From Rhipicephalus microplus (Eukaryota; Arthropoda; Arachnida; Ixodida; Ixodidae), in the NCBI RefSeq assembly GCF_043290135.1, contig NC_134700.1, forward strand, positions 79,419,000 through 79,482,999: DNA of 64,000 nt. The letters run 5' to 3'. Shown here in pieces: positions 10,836 to 22,932 of the stretch (within the stretch, counting starts at the first letter, position 1; each line of letters begins with the position of its first letter). The notes beneath the pieces were generated by a model. That model searched no databases. It was not told the DNA's origin and saw only the letters and a list, made by a program, of their open reading frames with translations. The position numbers were made by a program, and so were the translations under genes.

Positions 10836-11060
10836 TAGGAGCACCTAATAAAGATAAAGAAACCACAGCCACTATACAAACTTAGGCCAAAACCCTAGAG
10901 CAAGCACGACCAGCTACTTGCGTGTTCGAGCGTTCCAGGTCACTCGCGTGAGCTCCAATATGCTTCATTTACAACTTCATCCCTCTCTCCTTTCCTGCCC
11001 GGCTCTCGCGCTTCTTCTCCTGTCCCAAGGCTCATACCACTTCACCCTTCACGGTTTCCT
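10836..11060 (-). other. Probable 3' LTR remnant of gypsy 3
   Basis: This segment follows the integrase stop directly and precedes the LINE A 5' UTR. No second copy exists in the window, so the LTR identity is inferred from position only. Confidence 0.3.
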
Positions 11061-12059
11061 TTAATTACCCCTCCTTGGGTAATATTTGAAGGCAGTCGCA
11101 ATTGAAGAATATTCAACTGATCCACGTTCACCATTGTTCCAGACAGTCTTCAAAACTTTGTTCTTGGTGGCTATCTTGGTCACAAAGTAAGGACCGTAAA
11201 ATTTGACACTGTCATCTCTTATTCCTTTCTTCACTAGTACGAGGTCGGTGACTTGAATGTCTGGCATGTCTGCTCGATGCCTCTTGTCGAAGTTCTTCTT
11301 CATTCGTTTTCGGTACCTCTCCTCTTGTGATTTTTCTCGCCTCTCTTCGACGATCTTGGTGTTTTCCAAGAGTTCCAGCTCACGGTCTGCCTGCAGCATA
11401 GGGGTTTCTTTTGAAGAAGCGTTCTGTGGACTGCACCCCAAGCCACTTGTATAGGATCAATTATGGTGTTTCACGGCGGCTTTCAAAGAACATTTCCATC
11501 CACCAGGAAAACTATCGTACATCTTGATGTACTACTTCACGTTCCGTATGGCACGTTTTGCCAGCCCATTCGCTGCGGGATCCTACGGAGCACAGAACTT
11601 GATCGATATATTTTGATCCCGAGCCCATCTTGCTAGCTTTTCGCTCTTGAACGCAGGGCCGTTATCGCATACGATTGACCGTGTTGTCTTAAACATGTCT
11701 CTTTCGAGGAGGGTTATGACGCTATTTGCATCTTCTTTTCCTGCTCGTGCCGCGACCATCCTCGTGCATTCATCTATGGCCAGAAGAGAAGCTTGCGTTT
11801 GCTTGACTCCTTCCCGTTTCTTATTTAGTTAGGCGAAATCTAGGTGAACTGCTTCGAAAGGCACGTTTGAGTGGCAAGGTAGTATCACAGAATCTGTAGG
11901 CTGTTTATACTTGACGTTGTGTACTTGACACACAAGGCAGAAACGAACGTACTGACTGACGTCTTTCTTTATGTGAAGCCATGTAAAACTCTTGACCAAT
12001 TTGTTGTAGGTGCGCCAAAATAAATCGTGTCCTCCAGATTCTGGGCTACTGTGGTACAA
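11061..12059 (-). pseudogene. Gypsy 3 integrase
   Basis: The zinc-binding region ends in CLVCQVHN. The core has AIDECTR and CDNGPAFKS with two acidic residues. In the third block the expected Glu is Lys (GLAKRAI), so catalysis is lost. The C-terminal region (11061-11441) is a lysine/arginine-rich coil followed by a beta-barrel-like stretch LVLVKKG...YGPYFVTKI, typical of gypsy integrase tails. A stop lies at 11829. Confidence 0.8.
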
Positions 12060-12229
12060 ATAAAGGACTCTGGAAACAAGTGTTGGTGGTACTTGATACC
12101 GACTTTCAATAAAAACCAGTTGTTCGGAGCCTTCCCAAAGCCATTGATTTCTTCGGATTGTCCTGTGTTGTTCGTACCATCAACTTTCATAGAGCATCTG
12201 CATCGGTTAAAAGGGGTCCTCGTTGGTGC

Positions 12230-13482
12230 GAGATGGTAAAGTCTTATTGCTGCAAGTAGTTCACCCATCTAGCAATACGTCCTTTAGTTTGGATCATACT
12301 CAAGAGATGAGTGAGGGCCTAGTGATCGGTGAACAAAGTGAACTTCGTACTTTCCAGGTACGTACGGAAGTACTCAATGTCCTTCAGAACCGCCAGGACT
12401 TCCTTTTCCGCAGTAGTGTAGTCAATTTCAGACGGCTTGAACATGCAACTGTAGTAACCTACTAAGTGTCACTTTACTCGGCTGAATGCTTCAATACAAT
12501 TTTGATGCAACACTGCAGCAGCCCCATATTGTGAGGCGTCAGGGTTCAATTCAAAAGGTAAACTGAAGTCTGGTAGGTGTAGGACAAGGTCAGAAGAAAT
12601 TCTGTGCATCAAGTCACGGTACACTCTCACATTAGTCACTCCAGTGAAAGGAAACGTCTTTCTGTATTGTATATGTGCGACATCTAGTTTTGACAGCTAA
12701 GTTCTTAATGAAAGATCGGAAATGTCCTGCCAATCCCGAAAACACAAGCAGTGAACGGACGTCATATAGTTTCTTCAACTGGGAGATCTTCTCGACGGAC
12801 TCTTGTATCGTGCTTTTAGATGTTGCTATCGAAGAGTCGTCCAAGAAACACAACCTTTTGTTGAGAGAATGCACTCTTCTTAAAATTAACCTTGAGATGT
12901 ACCAAACTTAAGGCGTTTAACACCCGAGACAGATAGTCCTGATGATCAGCCTCTTTTGGTGAAGACTATTATGTCGTCTATATACACATTACAGAAAACA
13001 CCAAGGAATGGCTTTAGCACATCGTTAATGATCCTCTGGAACTACGCTGGCGAGTTTTCCCAATCGAAAGGAAGCTGGTTATACTCGTGGAGGTCGAATG
13101 CCGTGATAAAAGTGGTGTACATTTTTGTTTCTTTGGTTAGTGGGATCTGCCAGAAGCCTTTGCACAAATCTATGGGGGAAAAATATCGGCAATAACCAGT
13201 CTTATCTATAATTGTGTCGATATTCGGCATGGGAAATGGTATGAGTTCTGTCTGACGATAGAGAACACTGTAGTCGGTGCATAATCTGAAGGTTCGGTCT
13301 TCTTTCGGTGCAATCGTTATGGGAGAAGCAAATAGTGATACCGGTGGTCGTATGATATCAGCATCTAGCGTCTCCTGCAACTCTTTCCTGAGCCAAATCT
13401 TTCGCTCTCTTGACATAATGTAAGGTGATTTGCAGATGACGGTCTTGTCAGCAAGCTCAAAAAGAAGCTTGTATGACTTCAT
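12230..13482 (-). pseudogene. Gypsy 3 reverse transcriptase and RNase H
   Basis: RT starts with the RKELQ...ADIIRPP block and has FRLCTDYSVL, FSPIDLCKGFWQIPL (first catalytic Asp kept) and YIDD at 12973-12984 after a frameshift near 13042. The connection and RNase H follow in fragments between 12920 and 12230, with an Asp-Ala-Ser box and an FTLFTDH box broken by stops. It is inactive. Confidence 0.8.
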
Positions 13483-13752
13483 CGCCTGAGGATAGCTTTC
13501 TCTGCATACAAGTTCAGGGTAGGTCGTTGCGATATCCTATGCGCCCTTTACAACTCGTAGGTTATCTTGTCTACCTTGATGTGTTTCGTTCCTTGCTACG
13601 ACCTCGACTAGAACCACATCGTCCCAGTATATGTTCACGTTTTCCTTCTTTATATCCGGTCTTCTTAGCAAAAACTCGTACGTCACCCCCTCTACCACCA
13701 ACATTTCACTCTCAATTTTCTGACCCTGGAACTCGATGTTTACAAAGGTCCG

Positions 13753-13959
13753 CTAACCATGAAACGCTACTTTTCCATCATAGCCTTGTACCCGTAGGAC
13801 TCTTCCCCTATGCACGCGACGTGCATCCACCATCTTGGCATGCAAAATAGACACATATGCACCGCTGTCTATGAGAGCCATCATCGGCGTGTTTCCTAAT
13901 TTGACGGGAACGCGAAGTAGGCTAGAGGAACTTAAATAAACAGTCTCATTTGGAGTCAT
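13753..13959 (-). pseudogene. Gypsy 3 aspartic protease
   Basis: A short frame with the active-site box ALIDSGAYVSIL (DSG form), flanked by the usual beta-strand residues. Length and position between gag and RT fit a retropepsin. The active-site triad looks intact, but the frame stops at 13753 before the second hydrophobic block. Confidence 0.75.
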
Positions 13960-13985
13960 CGGGTGGGACTGATTTTCCTCATTTA

Positions 13986-15061
13986 TTAGTTTAATTGTTC
14001 TGTCGAATCCTCCTGAGCTTCAGTGTCGATATTATTCACTCGCCCTTTTAGTGCGCGCCAGGTCAAATTATCTGTGCTACCTGCGAGGTGGATCGGTTCT
14101 CGCTGATCACGGCTTGACCATTCTGCTTTACTCCGACTGAAACAGCTGCTTGAATTAGCAGTTATGCTTGTTTCCGAAGTCGATGGTATGTTCTGAAGAC
14201 ACTCCAGGAGGTCATCTAGAGTTTTAGTTTTTGGTGACTGTATTAACACCTGCTTCAAGACTTCAGTGTGTAATTCATGCATTATTAAGGCTACTACGGC
14301 CATTGATGGAAGCAAAGGCTCAGCTAGCTTGAAAAGACTGCGTTTCTCAAAGAAGTACTCGACATGGGACCTTTGCTTGGACGTGAAATTAAGGGCTGTA
14401 CTCCATCTATGCACTGGATTGCTTCCGAATGTGGTCAAACGTTTCTTCTTCCAGTGACTTCAAGTGTCGCCACTGTCTTTCTGAATGCATATTTCATACC
14501 ACTTGACCGCAACACCTCTAAAATAAACACGCATGTTAGTGATCGTATTCTCTTCAGAGAACCACCTGTTTTGTTCATCGGCATATTCGTAGAACTCAAG
14601 CCAACGTTCTGGAGTGGAAGACATACAGTCGAAGGCATCAGGCTCTACGAATTCGGTCACTGGTTTCTCAGCATTCAGAGACCCTATCTTGTTCTGTTCT
14701 GGTCATTTGGTTCTTTTGCACAACCTGTTAATGTTGCAGCTGAAGAGCTTTCAAAACAAGGCTCACTTCTTCCGTCGAAGACCGTGATCCTGAGTCTCTT
14801 CGACACGCTGGTTCAAGAACTAGGTTGTAAAAGGTCGCCACACGCAAGTTCACATTTACAGCACCTTTCCATCGTAGTTCAGTAGTGTCCACGGCTGCCT
14901 TTCCCACAACCAGGTCCACGAGTTCTTCCGAGCAGAGCTCACGAGGTAGGTCCACCGCTGCTTCATCTTGAACTTGGTACTTCGAATAGATGATCTTATC
15001 CGCGGAGGTCTCGTGAACGAAGAACGTCACCCACATGTTGGCTTCGATGGGCGGCTGTGCC
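13986..15061 (-). pseudogene. Gypsy 3 gag region
   Basis: Two overlapping frames cover this region: a leader-like part at about 14728-15061, then a capsid-like part at 14435-14660 with PERWLEFYEYADEQNRWF and a block that reads Trp-Tyr-Glu (KWYE). It shifts frame near 14440 and continues to 13986. The helical stretch with a conserved-looking LECLQNIPST follows. No CCHC knuckle is visible. Gag assignment rests on position before the protease and the capsid-like hydrophobic pattern. Confidence 0.6.
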
Positions 15062-15064
15062 AAA

Positions 15065-16121
15065 ACAGAGGTCAGACAGTTTGGCAAGGGTGGCATTCTC
15101 TGCTTTTCGTCTGACCAGCTCTGTGTTCGAGACCTAATAAAATGCTCGGTATTCGCTACAAACCCGGTAAGCGCATTCATTCCACCTCACCGAGCTTGCG
15201 TTAAAGGCCTCGTTCGGGGTGTCGATGTCAACTTGACTCCAACTGAGATATTAGATGTGTTTTCAGAAGCAGGTGTGATAGCGGTCTATAGATGTAGTCG
15301 AGTTGTGGACAAGCACAAGGTCCCAACGGAGTCCATGATTGCTACATTTGCCGGGTCAAATCGCCCAACCGAAATCAAAGCGTGGCCTTTAATATACATA
15401 GTGGAGCCGCTATCATCTCGTCCCCTACAGTGTTTTAGGTATTGGCGTTATGGTCACACAGTGAAAGGATGCAGGTCAGTACCTAGACACAGAATTTGTG
15501 GTGAGATGCACAACTCAAATGACTGTAAAATTAATAAAGAAAAGTGCTGTTTTTGCCATGAAGCACACTGTGCTGATAACCCAAATTGCTCAGCCAAGGC
15601 ACGTGAAATAAAATTCTTGAAATTTTAGACAGACGAAGATGCTCCCGAAAGGATGCCATCACTGAAATTCAGGCCAGAGCTCAAGGGTACGCAGGAGCAG
15701 CTGCCCGCCATGATATAGCTATGGAAGCATCATTTTCCCAATCAATTGCGCACATGATCGAGAAGGCTGTGGATAAGGCTATGCAATGCCTTGCTGCCAC
15801 CCTGTGTGAGTCGCTGTCGCATATTATAAATAAGCAAATCGCACAGTATACGGAGCGCAGATAGATCTAAGCATGGCCTCAGAAAATGCTGAGTCTGCAC
15901 ACCCGACAAGTGAGGCAGAATCTGAGACAACTCTGTCGGATCCACAGTCTGCAGAGCCCCGTGGAGAAGGTGTTCACAGGCAAAGCCAGGGTGCACAGGA
16001 AGCTTCTCAGGATACACAAGATATGGACATGGATCTCAAATGCCTAAAGCGTTATAGATCCCCTGTATTGAAAACACCTGGCTTGCCGAAGCATATCAAA
16101 ACAAAACAATACCAAATCTAA
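15065..16121 (+). pseudogene. LINE C ORF1 remnant
   Basis: The frame matches LINE A ORF1 from QFGKGGILCFSSDQLCV onward. The first CCHC knuckle has lost its second Cys (CFRYWRYGHTVKGC), and a second cysteine cluster (CCFCHEAHC) is intact. A frameshift near 15628 moves the Ala/Arg-rich helical part, and the acidic Ser/Glu-rich tail runs from 15873 to 16121. A perfect three-unit 10-bp repeat (ccaaatctaa) sits at about 16109-16138, at the ORF1/ORF2 junction. Confidence 0.8.
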
Positions 16122-16157
16122 CCAAATCTAACCAAATCTAAGGGTCTCTTGAAATTA

Positions 16158-16843
16158 TACATTGGAATTGTCGATCTCTTCACTCAGCCATAACAGATCC
16201 GATATACCTGTCTTCCAAATTCGATCCGGCTAATAATGCATTACAAGAAACTTGGCTTTCCACACACCACTTGTTTCACCTACTCAACTTCGAAGCTTTT
16301 TGTCTAGACTGTCCATCCAAAGGCGGAGGTTTAGCGTTCTTTATAAACAATGAAATTAGTTTCAAAGTTAAAATCCCATACAAATGTATGTACTCTGAAT
16401 GCGAAATTTTCGCGTTAGATATTACCTTGCCAGGATACTTGCCTTTCTCGCTAATAAATGTCTACTTTCCTGTAGGTGTTCAAGACATGAGATTGTTAGA
16501 TATGGCTGCTAATTCGGGGTGTAAAGAAAAAATAGTTTGCGACTTCAGTTCTCAACATACATGCTGGGGTTTTAGAACGGATCAATGTGGACAACGGTTG
16601 TGCGACTGGTCGGTAGACAACAGTTTATTTCGCCTTAATGCAAGAACTCCTACATTTGTTCGAGGTCATTCACAGTTCGCTTTAGATTTAAGCTTTGTAA
16701 GCTCGGCTATTGCTAGTGCATCGTGGACAGCCCTTGATTGCTCCTCCAACAGTGACCATTTTCCTATAATATTCGAGATCGCTTGCCCCGTTAAACCATC
16801 ATGCTTACATGTCAGAATCTATATATATTTTCCAAAATTTTAA
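16158..16843 (+). pseudogene. LINE C ORF2 endonuclease
   Basis: An EEP endonuclease domain with HWNCRS near the start (16160), an ETW block, LAFFINN, a degraded GDFN box (CDFSSQH), CWGFRTD, LDLSFVS and SDHFP. The catalytic SDH is kept while the GDFN box is damaged. It stops at 16843 and is followed by frameshifted linker. Confidence 0.8.
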
Positions 16844-17233
16844 CACGACCTAAAATCTGCTTTAGACTCTCCCTCTCAAGATGGCGATGACACTAAAGCT
16901 ATGAAATTAAGCGCAGTAATAAAAAGGCATACAAAAACGCTGAATTTGCTGTTCAATCGGCGAAGAGAGTACCCTATAGCCCCTAGTGAAATTTCGACTG
17001 TTCACGAGATCACAGACGACGACAGGCAGCTTAGAAGAAGCTAATACATAATCAGTCCCCTAAAAACTGGGCAGATTATAAATTTCTTGACGCTGTGTAT
17101 AAACGCACAATGACCAAAGCTAAAGAATATGTTAAAATACATTTCAATTTTTTCTGAAAACATAAAAATAAGAAAGCTTTGTTTCTATATATGCGATCTC
17201 ATAAAATCCTGCAGTCTACACTAAATACTGACT

Positions 17234-17327
17234 ATGAAAAACTATCATTGAAAGAAACGAAGAACTCTTTAGAGCTTAGAGTGATGAAAAACTATCATTG
17301 GAAGAAACGAAGAACTCTTTAGAGTAA
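17234..17327. repeat. 50-bp tandem duplication inside LINE C
   Basis: The block beginning 'tgaaaaactatcattg' occurs at 17235 and again exactly 50 bp later with one visible substitution. Neither LINE A nor LINE B has it, so it arose in this copy. Confidence 0.8.
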
Positions 17328-17469
17328 ATTGGCAGAGGTATAGAAATTATATTTTCTTTGACCATGGCTTTCAACTGGCAAAATTCTAGCATAAGCTGTT
17401 ACTCTAAAAATGTAACGCTGTCTCAAGCATCAAAAGTAATTCGAGATCTACCCTCGTCAGCTCCTAGTC

Positions 17470-17819
17470 TATAAAGAATTACAGTTCCTATGATTAAAAT
17501 TTCATTCAAGCTATCCACCGGCGACATCCTCAATTTTATAAACTACTCTTTAAAGAACGCCTGGAGACCATATGACTGGAAAATAGCTAAGGTAATTCCA
17601 TTATTAAAAAATCAAGAATTAGGTTTTGACATAGAAATTATCCATCTCATTAACTCCTAACAAGGTGAAACTCATAAAGAGGGTCCTAAATGGCTGACTA
17701 AACTTCTGGATGACGAGTGGGTTATTATAAAGCCAAACCAAATTGCTTTTCGCAGTGAATGCTCAATTTGGTGCGCCCATGCGGATTTTGAGAGTCGAAT
17801 ACAGCTTGCTCGTAAAAGG
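17470..17819 (+). pseudogene. LINE C RT, N-terminal part, cut at 17819
   Basis: It contains the LKN-less IPLLKN block near 17600, a degraded RPIS region and the WCAHADFESRIQLARKR stretch. At the equivalent point LINE A continues with KRRQYAALVTL. Here it breaks off into TGTGGC, the first bases of the gypsy 1 LTR, which marks the insertion point. Confidence 0.75.
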
Positions 17820-17972
17820 TGTGGCGAAGCCTTCGAACTGGGTCGTCCTCTCCAGCGCCTTCTAGTGGGTCGCCTTTTCGTAAGAAGAGCAGCACGCGCA
17901 GAGAGTCGGTCCCAGCATTGACTGCCGCTGTCGTGTATCATAACAGAGTGTCCGCCAATAAACAACTTAACA
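17820..17972 (+). mobile_element. Gypsy 1 5' LTR
   Basis: Starts TGTGGC, ends TTAACA, and carries AATAAA at 17957-17962. Its first ~95 bp match 22933-23031 (for example 'ctccagcgccttctagt' and 'cagagagtcggtcc'). The sequence after it, starting near TTTGGTGGAG, is where a primer-binding site should be; the matching tRNA was not identified. Confidence 0.7.
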
Positions 17973-18020
17973 ATTTGGTGGAGAGAGCTGTGCCCTTCAA
18001 ACACCTTCGGATCGAATTCG

Positions 18021-19163
18021 ATGTCCTTGGAGCTTCGATCGCGTACCGTGCCTTCTCACATGCACCAAGACGCCGCTCAGAAAACGCTTCCTCCTGCGCC
18101 GACGCCATGTTCCGGTGTCCCCCGCATCCGCGACTCTCCTGTCTTCACCGGCGCGGATGGCACCGAAGTCGAGGACTGGCTCGCCATGTACGAACGTGTC
18201 AGTGTCCCCAATCATTGGGACGAGGCAGGTAAACTCAGAAACCTGGTTTTCTACCTCACGGGTGTGGCCAACATGTGGTACAACAACCACGCATCCGATT
18301 TCCCGACTTGGTCCGCTTTTAAAACCGCTGCCTTCGACGTGTTCGACCGTCCTGCCATTCGTAAGCTGCAAGCCGAACAGTGGTTACGTGAACAAGCACA
18401 GCAGACCGGTAAGTCCTTCACAAGTTACATCAAGGACATGCTTGACTTGTGCCAAAAAGTGGACACGAACGTGTCAGAGGCTGACATAATCACGCATGTT
18501 CTAAAAGGCATCACTGACGATGCCTTCACCATGCTCCTGGCCAAGAACCCTCGCACTGTCGCAGAGACCATTACACTGTGCCAAAGTTACGAGGTGCTGC
18601 GGCGGCAGCGCTTGATGACCCGTCGACCGCCCTCACGTGACGCTGATCTCTCGGCCTTGTCAACAGTTCCTGACCACACAACCTTGCTCGTCGTAATCAA
18701 GTCATTCGTAAGTGATGAAGTTGCCCGCCAGGTCTCTTTACCTGCTTTTGCTTCCCCGCAACATGCTCAACAACCATCTAGCACACTTCTGCCTCCTCTC
18801 CGCTGAGCCATTCAGCAGGAAGTCGTGGATGTTATTCCTGAATACAACCAGCTGCCTCCCGTATCTGTGCCACTCAGCTACGCCCAAGTTCTTTCGAGGC
18901 CGCCCCCACCGATTCCTGTGACTGGCCCCCTTGGTTACACCGAAACCATCGCCAGGCCCCAGGCCTTCGAAGAAACTGTGCCGCCTACATACGCCGACGT
19001 TGTCCACGTGCCCCGACTGCCGCCCACTATGCAGACATATTAGCAGCCTGCTCGCCCATCGCGTTCTGCGACATGGATGCGACCCGCAAACCGATGACTC
19101 ACTTCTGACAATCGCCCCATCTGCTTTGTTTGTGGTTGCGTCGGTCACGTTGCACGCTATTGC
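18021..19163 (+). pseudogene. Gypsy 1 gag with CCHC knuckle
   Basis: The first frame (18021-18806) has a retrotransposon gag domain: FTGADGTEVEDWLAMYERV, then AGKLRNLVFYLTG with a W-Y-N block, and a helical C-terminal part ending in a DMLDLCQKVD...HVLKGI motif. After a TGA it continues in another frame; the knuckle CFVCGCVGHVARYC (C-x2-C-x4-H-x4-C) lies at 19122-19163. Gag packages the element RNA. A related gag relic lies at 62985-63810. Confidence 0.85.
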
Positions 19164-19415
19164 AATCGTGTGCAGTAACCGCTGGTAGCCTTCAACTTTC
19201 CTAGTCAATAGAGCCGTTTTTATGACCAACCACCGCCTATGTCACCGTCGTCCCGCCCCACTCCGTCTACCCGCCGTTCACCATCTCCGTGACGTCGCTC
19301 ACTGTCGCCGATGCGGTCACGTCCATTCGATGGTAACCAGGAAAACTTGTCGCCGTCCACGAGGCAAGGGTTTCGACGCTGTTGAACTGCAGAAGCCCGC
19401 CCTTAAGAAAGCCCA

Positions 19416-19755
19416 TTGAACGTGATAGACGGGCTTGTGGATAGTGTTCGTGTATCTGCCCTCGTAGATGCTAGAGCCGCCGTATCCGTCATGTACTCAA
19501 ACCTTAGCCGATTACTGCGCAAAGTAACTATGCCACTTTCCGAGTTCTCCCTCCGTACAGCCAGCGCCCAAAACATTCACCCTATAGCGATGTGCACAGC
19601 CCGCCTCATGATTCAGGACGTGATGTATGCCGTCGAATTCATCATAATTCCTTCATGCTCTCATGACGTCATCCTAGGATAAGATTTTCTCTCCCGCCAC
19701 GATGCCGTCACTTATTAAGCACCAGTAGAAATATAGCTCAAACAATTCTCTTCTT
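19416..19755 (+). pseudogene. Gypsy 1 aspartic protease remnant
   Basis: The frame has ALVDARAAVSVM where active copies have a D-T/S-G box, so the active site reads DAR and the enzyme is dead. The second block, HDVILG, is followed by stops at 19680 and 19718. Confidence 0.75.
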
Positions 19756-20090
19756 TGACGCCGGCCGACAGTCCATCTGCTGCAAGCAATTTACTCGTTA
19801 GCGATGACACGCAAGTTCCTGCAAACTCGTCCGCGGTGGTGTCGGTCTACTACGCAAGTCTTGTCGACACCGCTGCACTCTTCTCGCCATCTCATCGTGT
19901 TTTAAACAGAAAAGACTTGCTGAATCCTTTCGCGATTGTGCAGGTCACTCACGGCAGGAACACTACCCACTATTTTTGTTCTAACTCATCCCCGCACAGT
20001 GTTACGTTAGTGCGAGGGGACTGTCTCGGCAGCGTGGAACCCATCGACGACGCACAAGTAATGGATCAACTCTACGACACGCACTGCTGA
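19755..20090 (+). pseudogene. Gypsy 1 protease-RT linker
   Basis: A 111-residue frame between protease and RT with no catalytic motif. It is rich in Ser, Val and Asp and ends LYDTHC. Position and length fit the spacer found in this gypsy lineage. It joins the RT frame after one stop (TGA, 20088-20090). Confidence 0.6.
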
Positions 20091-20099
20091 AATTTTAGT

Positions 20100-21398
20100 A
20101 TGCTTAGTGCTGTTCCTACATCTGCTTCATCATCCGCTGATGTATTCGGTCCTTCCATACCATACAACCTTACGCCGGTCCAGCGTTACCAGCTTGTGGG
20201 CCCGTTGGAAGAATTCCACTTTTCTTTCGATGTCGCTCAACCTTCTCTCGGCCGCACATCCACTGTTACGCATCGCATTGACACAGGCGCACAACCATCA
20301 CTACGGCAACGTTCATATCGCATATCTCCCCCAGAACGCCGTGTAATCAACGAGCAAGTCAGCGACATGCTTCGCCGCGATGTTATTCGACCCTCTAACA
20401 GCCTCTTGGCGTCTCATGTCGTTCTCGTCACGAGGAAGGGCGGTATTGTTCGGTTCTGTGTGGACTACCGATGCCTCAACAAGATCACTCGTAAGGACGT
20501 GAATCCACTACTGTGGGCAGATGACGCGATTGACAGCCTGCAAGGAGCCGAATTCTTTTCATCCTTCCATTTGCGCTCAGGGTACTGGCAAGTACCTATG
20601 GCTAAAAACGCTCGACCGAAGACCACTTTTGTCACCCCTGATGGCTTGCACGAATTCAACGTCTTGCCGTTTGCGCTGCGCAATGTGCCCACCACCTTTG
20701 AGCGCATGATGGATACCGTTCTGCGTGACCTGAAATGGCACACGTGCCTGTGCTACCTCGATGACGTCTTCGTTTTCGCTCCGGACTTCTCCACGCATCT
20801 TAATCGCCTGCGGCATGTTTCAACGCGTCTGAGTGACGCCAGTCTGCAACTGAACCTAAAGAAGTGCCGATTAGCAGCTCGGCAGCTGTTAATACTCGGC
20901 CACGTCGTGTCCAAGGACGGAATTTTCCCCGATCCAGCCAAACTTCGGGCCATGACTGAGTTCCCCAAGCCGACATCCGAAAAGCAGCTGCGCGGTTTCG
21001 TAGGACTGTGTTCCTACTTTCGGCGCTTCATTCGAAACTTCGCAACCATCATATCACCACTGACGAAGCTCCTCGGAAGTAACGGGCCTCTCCATTCGTG
21101 GTCATCACAGTGTGACGACGCTGTCACAACGCTCTGGCGTTTGTTGACGTCGCCTCCCATACTTCACCACTACGACCGTATGGCCCCAGAGATGTACATA
21201 TGGACTCCAGTGGTGTCGGCCTCGGCACTGTCCTTGCGCAGCGCAAACCAAGGTGCCCGAAATATGTCGTGGCGTATGCAAGCCGTGTGCTTACAAAAGC
21301 CGACACTAATTACACCATCACTGAGAAAGAATGTCAGGCAATCATCTGGGTCCTTACAAAGTTCTGACCTTATTTGTATGGTAGCCCATTTTATGTGA
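20100..21398 (+). pseudogene. Gypsy 1 reverse transcriptase and RNase H start
   Basis: RT blocks in order: [59 protein letters not shown], and CYLDD with its catalytic pair at 20754-20765. In motif A the Asp is His (codon CAT at 20568-20570), one base from Asp. [15 protein letters not shown] and PLTKLL follow. RNase H begins near 21130 and shifts frame around 21190. Confidence 0.9.
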
Positions 21399-21462
21399 TC
21401 ACGGACCATCACGCACTACGTTTGTTGTCGTCATAAAAGATAACTCAGGCCGTCTCGCCCAG

Positions 21463-22893
21463 TTGGCACTTCGCCTGCAAGACTACGACATCCACATGGT
21501 GTACCGCATTGGAAGGCAACATGCTGACGCCGACGCCCTGTCGCGCTCTCCCTTGCCTGACGACAATGCCCACAACTCAGCGTCTCACCTTACCATTTCT
21601 TCCATAAGCATTCACGCCGCTGCTATTCAACAGCGCAAGGATCAAAGAACTGCCTCACTGATAGACTTGCTGACTGATCCATCCACTCCATTCACTCACG
21701 CGTTGCGTCGTCAAGCCCACCATTTCGTCGTTCCCGACGACCTCCTCTACCAACGCAATTACAACGGTGACGGCCGCCAGTGACTACTAGTCATACCCCG
21801 CAGTTTGCGCTCTAACATGTGCAAAATCTTTCATTCCTATCTGCAATGTGCGCCCTCCGGGGTATCGAAGACTTAACACCGCATTCGCCAACGGTACTTT
21901 TGGCGCGGCATGTACCGCTACGTGCAGAAATTCGTTCGCTCCTGCATAGATTGTCAGCGCCGCAATAATTCAACGCACTTGTCGCCGGTAAGTCTGCAAC
22001 CTCTACCTTGCCTTGCCAGGCCGTTTGGGCGCGTTGTCATCGATTTGTATGGGCCACTTCTACTAGCTTCGGCTGGTAACCACTGAACCATTGAAAATGT
22101 GGACCGCCTCACGCGATAGGTCGAAACTGCCGCTCTCCCCGCGGCTACAGCGAGCGATGTGGCCTCCTTCCTGCTCCAACAATTCATGCTGCGACACGGT
22201 CCTCCTCAGGAACTGCTCAGTTATCAAGGCAGCGTCTTGTCTGAAGTCATCGAAGCCGTTCTCAAAGAGTGCAACGTTGTTCACTGCTAAACTGCTGCTT
22301 ACCACCCGCAGGCGAATAACCTCACCGAACGCTTCAACCGTATTCTCGGTGACATGCTCTCCAAGTGCGTCGCGGCCGATCACACAAATTGGGATGCCAT
22401 TCTACCCTTCGTCACCTACGCATATAATACCGCCCCTCGGAGCACTACTGGCTTTTCACCTTTCTTTTTATTATATGGAAGGCACCCGTCGCACACCATC
22501 GACACGATACTTCCGTACAAGCCAGATCTGTCTGAGTGGGTGCCTATTTCTGCTACAGCCAAGCTTGCTGGAGAGTGTCGAGAGCTTGCAAAGACCTTTA
22601 CTGCGCATGATCAAGAGCGGCGAAAAATCATTCGCGCTGACACCAGAACTACTGCGCCCACGTTCATGTCTGTAGCGCTCGTCGGGATCTCGATTTCTAC
22701 CGTTGCAACTGGCCTATCTTCAAAACTATTGCCCAAATACGAAGGCCCCTACCCTGTCGTCGAACGCATTTCCCCTGTAAACTACTTGATCGAACCCATC
22801 GAACCATCTTCGGACATGCGCCGTCGAGGGTGCGACATTTTCAACGTGGAGTGCCTCAAGGCCTACCACGACCCGCTCATAGTAACTAGCTGT
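21463..22893 (+). pseudogene. Gypsy 1 RNase H end and integrase
   Basis: The RNase H/spacer end has the HADADALSRSPLP block (about 21520). The integrase zinc-binding region near 21840-21970 is frameshifted and ends SCIDCQR. In the core the second catalytic Asp box reads SYQG instead of S-D-R-G, while NLTERFN keeps the Glu. The last frame (22354-22893) holds the core end and the C-terminal barrel (KYEGPYPVVERISPVNYLIEP). Inactive. Confidence 0.85.
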
Positions 22894-22932
22894 TAGGTCG
22901 CCAGGCGGCTCCCTTTTCAAACCCGCGGTAGT

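Larger units (their letters stand above)
10836..15061 (-). mobile_element. Gypsy 3: degraded LTR retrotransposon
   Basis: On the minus strand the gene order is gag (about 14990 down to 13986), protease (13959-13753), RT (13482-12920), RNase H (12660-12230) and integrase (12060-11061), which is the Ty3/gypsy order. Many stops and frameshifts break it. The right end (15061) is cut off against LINE C, so the 5' LTR is missing. The 3' LTR is probably within 10836-11060, but I could not define its ends. There is no env-like frame. Confidence 0.8.
15065..17819 (+). mobile_element. LINE C, 5' portion (truncated, then cut by gypsy 1)
   Basis: It begins inside ORF1 at 15065, immediately after the gypsy 3 edge. 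It runs through ORF1 (15065-16121), endonuclease (16158-16843) and the N-terminal RT (about 17470-17819), where gypsy 1 starts. It is more diverged than LINE A and B, with many frameshifts. A matching C-terminal piece lies beyond gypsy 1 at 23032-23208; the RT core and RNase H are missing between them. Confidence 0.85.
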